A DNA stretch of 9,064 nucleotides from an uncultured Eubacteriales bacterium. Lineage in GTDB: Bacteria; Bacillota; Clostridia; Lachnospirales; Bianqueaceae. Position numbers and translations under genes: made by a program. Numbering within the stretch: the stretch's first letter is position 1; every line of letters starts with the position of its first letter. The DNA is taken from NCBI GenBank assembly GCA_902782895.1, contig CACZPA010000111.1:1-9064 (forward strand), written 5' to 3'. The notes below the pieces were generated by a model. That model saw only the letters and a list, made by a program, of their open reading frames with translations. It was not told where the DNA came from and did no database searches. Below, piece after piece: positions 1 through 5,689 of the stretch.

Positions 1-37
1 CATCCTGAACTTGGGATTGCTGCTCTAAATCCTGCAT
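1..37 (-). CDS. 5' end of an unidentified gene, truncated by the window edge
   Basis: An ATG at 37 reading leftwards opens a frame of 12 codons (MQDLEQQSQVQD) before the window ends. It is preceded by a good ribosome binding site, AAGGGGT (45-52 on the plus strand), about 8 nt upstream. The gene lies 89 nt after the hpf stop on the same strand, so it may be read through from hpf. In many Bacillota the gene after hpf is secA or prfB, but this start resembles neither well enough to name it. The gap 38-126 holds only a 5-bp hairpin (TGTCC at 91-95, GGACA at 101-105) with no T-run, so no convincing terminator is seen. Confidence 0.5.
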   Translation of the reverse strand, partial: MQDLEQQSQVQD

Positions 38-126
38 GGGACTCACCCCTTTCTATATCAATTCCCGGTGTGCCAATCAGGCGTTACTTCTGTCCCGAAT
101 GGACAAATCAGTTCATGTGGATACGC

Positions 127-666
127 TTATTCCTCTACCTCAATCAGTCCGTATGTACCGGGTTCCAGACGTTTGTAGACAACATTGATCTGCTGATTGG
201 CTATATTGCGGAATACGAAGAAGTTATGGCCAAGAAGCTCCATCTGCAGGCAGGCCTCTTCAGCCTCCATCGGCTTGACCGGAACCTTCTTGATCCTGCG
301 GATGACCTGCTGCTCATCCGTTGTATCAGCGGGCGTCTCAGCAAAGTAATCGCTTGCGAAAGTCTTATCCGTCTTGCCTCTGTCCTGCAGCTTCTTGCGA
401 TACCGGTCTACCTGGCGCTCCAGTTTGTCGACCGCCAGATCGAGAGCCGTATATTTATCCCTGTCGCGAACCTCCGTCCTGATCGGTGCGGCGTTCTTGA
501 CCGGGATCGAAACCTCTACGACCGCGTCCTTGTTCTCGCTGCGATAAGTAACATATACCTTGGTATCGGGCGAAAACCTCTTGTTCAGACGATCCAGCTT
601 CTTGATCGAGGTCTCCTTCAGCTTATCCGATATTTCAAGATCTCTTCCTGTGAATTCGTACTTCAT
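127..666 (-). CDS. hpf: Long-form ribosome hibernation-promoting factor (HPF/YvyD type)
   Basis: The product is 179 aa, the usual size of long HPF. This factor binds the small ribosomal subunit and pairs 70S ribosomes into inactive 100S dimers in slow growth. Residues 1 to about 100 form the S30AE/YfiA-like domain (MKYEFTGRDLEISDKL start, basic helix near 80-97). A linker follows, then the C-terminal dimerisation domain at about 120-179, with the family signature KPMEAEEACLQMELLGHNFF and a closing TYGLIEVEE. In most relatives an R/K-x-D-G turn precedes YGLI; here it reads LEPGTYGLI, a small local variant. The ATG at 666 is supported by AAAGGGAGTG about 6 nt upstream. The upstream region carries the DnaA-box cluster, so its promoter could be under DnaA influence. 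Identification is firm; the regulation is inferred. Confidence 0.95.
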   Translation of the reverse strand: MKYEFTGRDLEISDKLKETSIKKLDRLNKRFSPDTKVYVTYRSENKDAVVEVSIPVKNAAPIRTEVRDRDKYTALDLAVDKLERQVDRYRKKLQDRGKTDKTFASDYFAETPADTTDEQQVIRRIKKVPVKPMEAEEACLQMELLGHNFFVFRNIANQQINVVYKRLEPGTYGLIEVEE

Positions 667-720
667 TGTATCACTCCCTTTACTTATCTATTTTTCTTAT
701 TCGACACACTCCCTCTGCAT

Positions 721-785
721 CCTTTTTTACGAACATATTTTTTTATTACGTTTCTGTTACGTTTCTGTTATTATTATCACGCATA
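721..785 (-). other. AT-rich tract with DnaA-trio-like repeat; possible DNA unwinding element
   Basis: Read on the minus strand, the perfect DnaA box at 786-794 is followed by a 9-nt spacer (TATGCGTGA). Then come three TAA triplets in register (768-776), two tandem 11-mers (746-767) and runs of A/T down to about 721. In the basal unwinding system described for Bacillus subtilis, a DnaA box, a short spacer and repeated 3'-(G/A)AT-5' triplets guide DnaA onto single strand next to the melting region. The order and polarity here fit that pattern. The tract is also the hpf promoter/leader region, so some of the AT richness may simply be promoter sequence. The functional reading is inference. Confidence 0.5.
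746..767. repeat. Perfect tandem 11-bp direct repeat (two copies)
   Basis: TTACGTTTCTG occurs twice with no gap (746-756 and 757-767) and runs straight into TTATTATTA. The period is close to one helical turn, so both copies present the same face. The repeat lies inside the AT-rich tract beside the DnaA boxes, where origins often carry short AT-rich repeats. It could instead bind an hpf regulator. Confidence 0.85.
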
Positions 786-871
786 TGTGGATAAAGTGGA
801 CAAGTCTGTGAACAACCACAGAATCAAGCCTCCAGCGTTTTGGGTTATCCACATTCTTGCGGTGGATAACC
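786..871. promoter_or_regulatory. DnaA-box cluster (five boxes in 86 bp)
   Basis: Measured against the consensus TTATNCACA, the boxes are: 786-794 minus strand TTATCCACA (perfect); 795-803 minus TTGTCCACT (two mismatches, abutting the first); 807-815 minus TTGTTCACA (one mismatch); 845-853 plus TTATCCACA (perfect); and 861-869 minus TTATCCACC (one mismatch). A 6-bp inverted repeat TCTGTG/CACAGA (805-810, 817-822) surrounds the third box. Two exact 9-mers plus three near matches in such a short non-coding stretch is far from chance. Known roles for such clusters are replication origin, DnaA titration or reactivation site, and DnaA-controlled promoter. No dnaA, dnaN or rpmH is in view. The genes to the right read toward this site rather than away from it, which argues against a standard bidirectional origin here. 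Confidence 0.8.
843..871. repeat. Perfect 10-bp inverted repeat with 9-bp spacer, containing two facing DnaA boxes
   Basis: GGTTATCCAC (843-852) and GTGGATAACC (862-871) are exact reverse complements separated by nine bases. Each arm is the core of a DnaA box, so two DnaA molecules would bind head to head. There is no T-run on either side, so this is a protein-binding palindrome rather than a terminator. Confidence 0.85.
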
Positions 872-955
872 ACCTGCCGAACATGCTTTTGTACGCCTTC
901 TGAACACCCGTTCATCCAGCCTGCAGACGCATCGTCCGTAAGCCTTATAACAGCG

Positions 956-2461
956 TCAATAGCGCCTTCTGACAGTATTTCCTGCCTGATGGCGGTTCTC
1001 CGGATAGTCACGCAACAGATGTTCGACAGCTTTCATGACCTCCGTCATCTCCTTTGTGCGGAGCGAATGACGGCTCTCCTGCATCTCCACGAAGCTGCGG
1101 ACATTCTCTCCTGTCCCCGCGATCACGAATTTATTCTCCCAGCGCGGGATATGTGTCAGTTTTTCCACATTTGTATGCGGTCCGAAGATGACAACTGAAT
1201 AGATCGGAATATCATGCAGCCAGAAGCCCGGACACAGCGCGCGCAGCGCGTCCTGCAGCGCCTGGATCGCCGTCTCGTTATTGAAGATCTGGTTCGCGAA
1301 GAAGCGGACTCTGCCGGTCACGCTCTGGGTACGCCACTCTTCGTCCTCTCCGCTGCCGGAAACCGTCCCCGTCACGCCCGAAGCGTTCATGACGTAGATG
1401 CCTTTCTCCGAGACGAGCAGCAGATCGATGCATTCCATGCCTTTGCGGCCGGGCAGGATCATCGACGGGATCATGTATCCGCGTGTGCTGCCAAAAGGCG
1501 AACGTGCCAGCTGCGGGCTCAGGTAGCTGAACGGTGTGAATTCCCTCTGCAGGCGCGCGTAGATCTCGTACAGATTTGTCCCGATCCGGGAGAGATCCTC
1601 ATAATCCTTATGGATCTGGTAATAGAACGGCGAACTGCGGAAATACGCCTTGTCACCGGCACGCTGATACCCCAGCCGGTACCCGTAGTAGAATCCGGCG
1701 GCGAATCCGATAACCCCGAGGATCAGGAACCATAGTACCGTATGCTCCGGTCCGCCGGCAAAAAGGATCTGGAACAGCATGACAAGCAGGGCCGCCACAA
1801 TACCGGCCACGATGCCGACCAGTCCGAAAATCACACCGGTCTTCAGATAATCCTTGGAAAAACGCGGGATCCGTGTCATCGGCTCTGCTTCGCCGATCGC
1901 CGGGCTGCGCTTTTTGTCGTCCGTATCCGGCTCCAGCGTACCGTATTCGACCGGCTTGGGCTCCGGACGTGACTCCGCGGCACTCCCGCTCCCGGAGTTT
2001 TCCTTGGAAAACTCCCATTCGTAGCGGTTCCCGCCTTCTTCTTTCTTATTGTCGGCAAATACAGGCAGATCTTCCGGCGCTACCTCATATCCGTTGCTCC
2101 GCGCCGCGCTGATCCAGCGTTTGCCGTCCTCCTCCGAGGCCTGTACGCCGTAACCGGTCATATAGCAGGTTCCCAGCCAGTACTGCGCCTCCGCGTCGCC
2201 CTGTTCGGCCGCCATCGTATACATACGAACGGCTTCCGGCGGGTTTTCATCGGGATATGGCGCGTACTGCGCGCTCGCGTAAAGCAGCCCGAGCGCTTTC
2301 TGCGCCTTTAGGCTGCCTGACTCCGCCGCGACTTTCATCCACAGCAAACCCTGGCGAGGATCTCTGTCCTCACCGGTTCCTTTATAGTAACGCAGCGACA
2401 GCTGATACTGGGAATCCAGATCCCCCGCCTCTGCTCTCTTTTTCAAATCATTTGAGATCAT
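956..2461 (-). CDS. Sel1-repeat membrane protein with C-terminal degenerate NERD-like domain
   Basis: The product is 501 aa with three parts. Residues about 14-123 are Sel1-like (TPR-type) repeats with the typical A-x-x-G-x-x-x-A-Q-x-x-L-G-x-x-Y pattern (KAQKALGLLYASAQ, EAQYWLGTCYMTGYGV). A charged, low-complexity linker (about 137-200) leads to two membrane helices near 208-234 and 242-261. Residues about 340-435 resemble a nuclease-related NERD domain: a CIDLLLVSEKGIYVMNASG strand-turn region followed by a Q/N-rich helix (FFANQIFNNETAIQALQ). NERD proteins usually show a GIfVIEtK-type motif, but here it is GIYVMNAS, so the catalytic Glu and Lys are missing. A scaffold or binding role is more likely than nuclease activity. 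The ATG overlaps the CYTH stop as ATGA and has AGGAG 8 nt upstream. It is the last gene of the operon. The exact function is unknown. Confidence 0.85.
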   Translation of the reverse strand: MISNDLKKRAEAGDLDSQYQLSLRYYKGTGEDRDPRQGLLWMKVAAESGSLKAQKALGLLYASAQYAPYPDENPPEAVRMYTMAAEQGDAEAQYWLGTCYMTGYGVQASEEDGKRWISAARSNGYEVAPEDLPVFADNKKEEGGNRYEWEFSKENSGSGSAAESRPEPKPVEYGTLEPDTDDKKRSPAIGEAEPMTRIPRFSKDYLKTGVIFGLVGIVAGIVAALLVMLFQILFAGGPEHTVLWFLILGVIGFAAGFYYGYRLGYQRAGDKAYFRSSPFYYQIHKDYEDLSRIGTNLYEIYARLQREFTPFSYLSPQLARSPFGSTRGYMIPSMILPGRKGMECIDLLLVSEKGIYVMNASGVTGTVSGSGEDEEWRTQSVTGRVRFFANQIFNNETAIQALQDALRALCPGFWLHDIPIYSVVIFGPHTNVEKLTHIPRWENKFVIAGTGENVRSFVEMQESRHSLRTKEMTEVMKAVEHLLRDYPENRHQAGNTVRRRY

Positions 2462-2952
2462 TTTTCTGTCTCCTGTCCGATCATATTGCTGTTATGATAC
2501 CGTAAATCCCCCGTAACGTCCTTGCCGAACCACACAGGCGGGACAAAAGCGTCCGACGCCGCGATGTCCGGGAATTCCACTTCCACCATCAGCAGTCCTG
2601 TCTGCGCGCCTGCGAAAACATCCGCTTCCGCGGTCAGTCCTCCCGGCAGCGCATAGCAGTACCGTGTTTTTTCAATCAGATTGCCGATCCTGCGCTTCTG
2701 CAGGTTGTCGAACTGTCCCTGCGTGAGCGCCAGCTCGTACTCTTCGCGTGCCAGCAGGCCGCTTCCTTTTACCGTCAACACCCATTCTTCCTTAGCCGGA
2801 GTCGCTCCGCACGGGCCTTCCGGTCCATAGACCGTCTTGTGTCGGAACCGGATCACCGGATCCGTGCAGATATAGCCCTGTTCGATACGGATCACCTGGA
2901 TGGGCTGCTCGTCCGGCAGCTTTTCAAACAGAAATTTGCGTTCGATCTCCAT
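2458..2952 (-). CDS. CYTH-domain triphosphate tunnel metalloenzyme
   Basis: The product is 164 aa from the ATG at 2952. It opens with the CYTH signature ExExK (E2, E4, K6 in MEIERKFLF). The alternating charged strands of the tunnel follow: RIEQGYI (22-28), VIRFRHK (33-39), WVLTVKG (57-63), REEYELAL (69-76), IEKTRY (93-98), AEADVF (108-113) and MVEVEF (122-127). The C-terminal GKDVTGDLRYHNSNM matches small bacterial CYTH proteins of the NeuTTM/CthTTM kind, which hydrolyse tripolyphosphate or nucleoside triphosphates with a divalent metal. The true substrate cannot be read from sequence. A GTG at 2961 overlapping the Maf stop (GTGA) would add three residues. I prefer the ATG because the family starts at MEIERK and GGGTGA lies just upstream. 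It sits next to Maf, another triphosphate hydrolase, in one operon. Confidence 0.92.
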   Translation of the reverse strand: MEIERKFLFEKLPDEQPIQVIRIEQGYICTDPVIRFRHKTVYGPEGPCGATPAKEEWVLTVKGSGLLAREEYELALTQGQFDNLQKRRIGNLIEKTRYCYALPGGLTAEADVFAGAQTGLLMVEVEFPDIAASDAFVPPVWFGKDVTGDLRYHNSNMIGQETEK

Positions 2953-2957
2953 ACCGT

Positions 2958-3527
2958 TCACCCGTGCAGCAAAAACCGCTGAATCTCCCGTACCAGATGC
3001 GCGGCGGGCAGTCCGACCATGTTGTAATAATCCCCGCTGATGCCCTCGATCAGAACATAGCCTTTGCCCTGGATCGCGTAGCTTCCGGCCTTGTCCGTAT
3101 ACTCACCCAAGTCGAGATAGGACTGAATCTCCGCCTCCGTAAACGGATACATGTGTACCTGTGTTGTGTCCGAGAAAGAACGTATCCGTCCCTCCAGGCA
3201 GAGCGCGCAGCCGGTGATCACTACATGGCTCCTTCCGGAGAGCTCGCGCAGCATATTCGCCGCGTCCTCGCGGTCACGCGGCTTGCCAAGCATCTTGCCG
3301 TCGATAAAAACGCCCGTATCGCTTCCGATCACAAGCGCGTCCGGATGCTCCGCCGCGACGGCCTCCGCCTTTTTGCGCGCCAGATATTCCGGGCCCTGCT
3401 CCAGCGGATAATCCCACGGCAGCGTTTCATCGACATTCGCGGGCTCTACCGTGAACTCGCTGAAGATCTTTTTTAGGATTTCCTGGCGTCTCGGGGAAGC
3501 CGAAGCCAGTATGACCTGCAGAGGCAT
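2958..3527 (-). CDS. maf: Maf family nucleotide pyrophosphatase (likely dTTP/UTP or modified-NTP type)
   Basis: The product is 189 aa, the normal Maf length. Motifs in order are LASASPRR (7-14), the VDET acidic pair (D33, E34), the KK pair at 52-53, IGSDTGV (67-73) with catalytic-type D70, GKP (81-83), SGRSHVVITG (97-106), DKAGSYAIQGKG (145-156) with Q153, and YYNMVGLP (167-174). Maf proteins cleave NTPs to NMP and pyrophosphate, removing non-canonical nucleotides, and some affect septum formation. The KAGxYxIQG form is that of the YhdE-like group (dTTP/UTP) rather than the YceF-like group, which is an inference from the motif. An in-frame ATG at 3569 would add 14 residues and overlap the kinase gene; the start at 3527 has the better ribosome binding site and the family N terminus. 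The gap to the kinase stop is 31 nt. Confidence 0.95.
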   Translation of the reverse strand: MPLQVILASASPRRQEILKKIFSEFTVEPANVDETLPWDYPLEQGPEYLARKKAEAVAAEHPDALVIGSDTGVFIDGKMLGKPRDREDAANMLRELSGRSHVVITGCALCLEGRIRSFSDTTQVHMYPFTEAEIQSYLDLGEYTDKAGSYAIQGKGYVLIEGISGDYYNMVGLPAAHLVREIQRFLLHG

Positions 3528-3535
3528 GGTACATT

Positions 3536-3541
3536 CCTCCC
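3536..3541 (-). promoter_or_regulatory. Ribosome binding site that fixes the maf start
   Basis: The minus strand reads GGGAGG here, 8 nt before the ATG at 3527. The alternative upstream ATG at 3569 lies inside the kinase coding end and would give a non-conserved N-terminal extension. Confidence 0.75.
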
Positions 3542-3558
3542 TATTCCTGAATGTAAAG

Positions 3559-4983
3559 TCAATCGGCAAGCGGCAGCGTCACGATAAAACTGGTGCCCTC
3601 GCCGTTCTGTCCCGAACGGACAGTGATCTTTCCGTGATGTGCGTCAACGATCGCACTCACGATGGACAGACCCAGTCCATAACCAGGGATATCCCGGCTG
3701 CGGGCCTGATCCGCCCGGTAAAACCGTTCAAAGACATGCTGGAGCTGTTCTTCCGTCATGCCCTGTCCGGTATTGTGAACGGTAAGGACCGCTTTCCCGG
3801 CCTGTGTCTCCAGCCGAAGCGAAATCCGTCCCTTTTCATCTGAATACTTAATGGCGTTCTCGACCAGATTGCCGATCATCCGCTTCAGCTGGTCTTCATC
3901 GCCGGTCACATACACATCCTGCGCGATCTTTTCTTCCAGACCGCGGCCCGCCTCGTAAGCGATCGTTTCAAACCGCAGCATCTCCTCCCAGGCCAGATCG
4001 GAGAGCGACAGCCGCTTCATGGTCTGCTGCAGCGAGCCGTCGTCCGACTTTGCGAGATACAGCAGATTCGCGATCAGATTCTGCATCCGGCCGCCCTCCT
4101 CCTGAATCGCGGACAGCCATTTGCCCTCTTCGCGCACCGTGCTTTCCGGATGGGACTGCACGAGCGAGAGATTCGCCATGATCACGGCAAGCGGTGTCTT
4201 CAGCTCGTGAGAAGCATCCGCGACAAAACGCTTCTGCTCCTGCATGGATTTCTGGATCGGCTGGACGACCCGCCCGGCCAGATAGACCGTAATCGCACCG
4301 AAGGCCGCAAGCGCGACCACAAAGACGAGCGCGAGCTTGCCCATCAGATTGGCGAGTTCGGCTTTTTCCTGCGTCCAGTCGTGAAAAGCGGTCTTGTTTG
4401 CGCTGACGCTGTACAGATAGGGTGTCCCGTCATACTCGATCCGGCCGTTCTGCCTGCCGTCGGCTTCCACAAGCTCCAGCATGCTCTGCATGGCTTCGGT
4501 CCCGGAGAAAGTAACAAAACGCCCTTCCGTCCGCAGTGTTCCGTCGTTCTCGCGTACGATCACAAATGTCGTCAACACATTCGTGTCGATATGCCGATCG
4601 TCTTTTTTCTCTTCGAAATCGTCCCGGTCAAAAAGATCGTCGTTATCGTCGTCTTCCCAATCGGAATCGTCGTCGGCGTCGTCATCAGGATCGTCATCAT
4701 CATACTCGCTCGCGTTCGTCTGCCATTCCCCCGGCGGAAGCGTGCCGTCGAAGGGTGCTTCGGCATCAGGCCGCTGATAGCCCTGTCCGTTGCCGTTTTT
4801 CGGGCCGATATGGATCCCCGGATCCTCCATGCCGCCCTCCAGCATCCGCTGCATGGAGGCCGTCGCCTGGTTCTTCAGACGCACGGCGCTTGTCCCGTAG
4901 ATCGCTCCGATCATCCCGATCAGGACGATCAGGATCAGACTCATGGTGATGGCTGCAAACTGCCACTTCAGCTTCCGGATCAT
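3559..4983 (-). CDS. Membrane sensor histidine kinase (PhoR/BaeS-like) with Asp-rich sensor segment
   Basis: The product is 474 aa. It has membrane helix 1 at about 8-30, an outside domain at about 31-214, helix 2 at about 215-236 and almost no HAMP linker (RVVQPIQKSMQEQ). Then come the H-box FVADASHELKTPLAVI with phospho-acceptor H259, the N-box GNLVENAIKYS (371-381), the F-box VFERFYRADQARSR and the G2 box GYGLGLSIV (434-442). The G1 box reads NTGQG (404-408), so the usual first Asp is Asn, a variant also seen in active kinases. Residues 95-130 of the outside domain are extraordinarily acidic: 21 Asp and 3 Glu in 36 positions. This suggests binding of divalent cations or a cationic ligand, as with acidic patches in PhoQ-type sensors, but the ligand is inferred only. 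The start lies one base after the response-regulator stop, with GGAG about 10 nt upstream, so translation is probably coupled. Confidence 0.95.
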   Translation of the reverse strand: MIRKLKWQFAAITMSLILIVLIGMIGAIYGTSAVRLKNQATASMQRMLEGGMEDPGIHIGPKNGNGQGYQRPDAEAPFDGTLPPGEWQTNASEYDDDDPDDDADDDSDWEDDDNDDLFDRDDFEEKKDDRHIDTNVLTTFVIVRENDGTLRTEGRFVTFSGTEAMQSMLELVEADGRQNGRIEYDGTPYLYSVSANKTAFHDWTQEKAELANLMGKLALVFVVALAAFGAITVYLAGRVVQPIQKSMQEQKRFVADASHELKTPLAVIMANLSLVQSHPESTVREEGKWLSAIQEEGGRMQNLIANLLYLAKSDDGSLQQTMKRLSLSDLAWEEMLRFETIAYEAGRGLEEKIAQDVYVTGDEDQLKRMIGNLVENAIKYSDEKGRISLRLETQAGKAVLTVHNTGQGMTEEQLQHVFERFYRADQARSRDIPGYGLGLSIVSAIVDAHHGKITVRSGQNGEGTSFIVTLPLAD

Positions 4984-4984
4984 T

Positions 4985-5671
4985 TCAGGAATTCTCCGCT
5001 GTGTCCGTCAGGTAGTACCCGACCCTGCGGACCGTTGTGATCTCAACCCTGGAGCCGAGATAGAACAGCTTTTTCCTCAGGAAAGAAATATAGACCTCCA
5101 CATTGTTGTCTTCGGCGTCGGATTCCGTCCCCCAAATCTTGATCAGCAACTCCTCCTTGGGAAGAATCGTCTTAGGCGCGGTCAAAAGCATGCGCATGAT
5201 GTCGAATTCCTTCAGTCCAAGCCGGACCTCCTTGGAGCCGCAGTGCAGGCTGTGCCCGGACAGATTCAGTGTCAGGTCGCCAAAACTCAGCTCATCCAGA
5301 ACGACCTCCCCTTGCCTGCGGGTCATGGCACGGATCCTCGCAAGCAGCTCCTGCGGCGCAAAAGGCTTTGTCAGATAGTCATCCGCGCCGGAATCGAGTC
5401 CCTTGACACGGTCATCTACACTGTCCCTCGCGGTCAGCAGCAGTACCGGCGTTGCGATGTGATCGGCCTTGCGCAGATCGCGCACGATATCGAGCCCGTT
5501 CTTTTTCGGCAGCATAATGTCCAGCACGATGCCGTCATAAATGCCGCTCGCCGCGTTATCATAGCCGCTTTCCCCGTCATAGGAGATATCGACAGTATAC
5601 TTTGCCTCTTTTAAGATCTCGCCAAGCGCGTCCGCAAGCCGCTTCTCGTCTTCCACAATCAGAATGCGCAT
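4985..5671 (-). CDS. OmpR/PhoB-family response regulator
   Basis: The product is 228 aa. The receiver domain (1 to about 118) has the acidic pocket E7-D8-E9, phospho-acceptor D51 in IVLDIMLP, T80 in LLLTARD and K102 in YLTKPF. The winged-helix DNA-binding domain spans about 125-221, with recognition-helix region DNNVEVYISFLRKKL and wing ITTVRRVGYYL. All residues needed for phosphorylation are present. It is the partner of the kinase encoded next to it. Such regulators bind short direct repeats upstream of target promoters. The shared region between 7394 and 7684 is the obvious place to look. GAGGG sits about 8 nt before the ATG, and the gap to the lipoprotein stop is 18 nt, so it is co-transcribed with that gene. 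Confidence 0.97.
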   Translation of the reverse strand: MRILIVEDEKRLADALGEILKEAKYTVDISYDGESGYDNAASGIYDGIVLDIMLPKKNGLDIVRDLRKADHIATPVLLLTARDSVDDRVKGLDSGADDYLTKPFAPQELLARIRAMTRRQGEVVLDELSFGDLTLNLSGHSLHCGSKEVRLGLKEFDIMRMLLTAPKTILPKEELLIKIWGTESDAEDNNVEVYISFLRKKLFYLGSRVEITTVRRVGYYLTDTAENS

Positions 5672-5689
5672 CGTATATCCCTCAACATT

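Larger units (their letters stand above)
667..955. other. Non-coding region between hpf and the Sel1/NERD-like gene
   Basis: This 289-bp gap holds no credible gene. It contains an AT-rich part next to hpf (about 700-780) and a DnaA-box cluster (786-871), followed by about 85 bp of more ordinary sequence before the stop of the Sel1/NERD-like gene. That last part has a small imperfect hairpin around 926-940 (CGGACG / CGTCTG on the minus strand, loop ATG) without a T-run, so I do not call a terminator for the six-gene operon. A minus-strand reading frame from a GTG at 1011 crosses most of the gap, but it has no ribosome binding site and runs through the DnaA boxes. Confidence 0.8.

Noticed and set aside
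91..105. Hairpin after hpf as a terminator
   Set aside because: The stem is only 5 bp and no T-run follows on the minus strand; the next gene starts shortly after with its own ribosome binding site.
773..803. hpf promoter with -35 TTGTCC (798-803) and -10 GATAAT (773-778) on the minus strand
   Set aside because: The 19-bp spacer is too long for a confident call. A second weak pair (GTAACA and TATGTT, 17-bp spacer) lies closer to hpf. Neither is clearly better, so no hpf promoter is listed.
70..903. Long plus-strand frame opposite hpf
   Set aside because: It is the antisense shadow of hpf plus the non-coding region, with no start signal and no recognisable motif.
757..1011. Minus-strand frame (GTG at 1011) overlapping the end of the Sel1/NERD-like gene and crossing the hpf upstream region
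   Set aside because: It has no ribosome binding site, runs through the DnaA boxes and AT-rich tract, and gives no recognisable protein. A frameshifted extension of the Sel1/NERD-like protein is possible but unsupported.
4597..4701. Repetitive GTC/ATC triplets suggesting a repeat array or CRISPR
   Set aside because: These are in-frame Asp codons of the kinase; there are no spacer units or constant repeat length.
4150..5040. Long plus-strand frame opposite the kinase gene
   Set aside because: It is antisense to a firmly identified kinase and its sequence mirrors the Asp-rich codon run as Ile/Val-rich nonsense.
5402..5408. TTGACA on the plus strand within the response-regulator gene
   Set aside because: It lies inside coding sequence, points against the gene and has no matching -10 or downstream gene.
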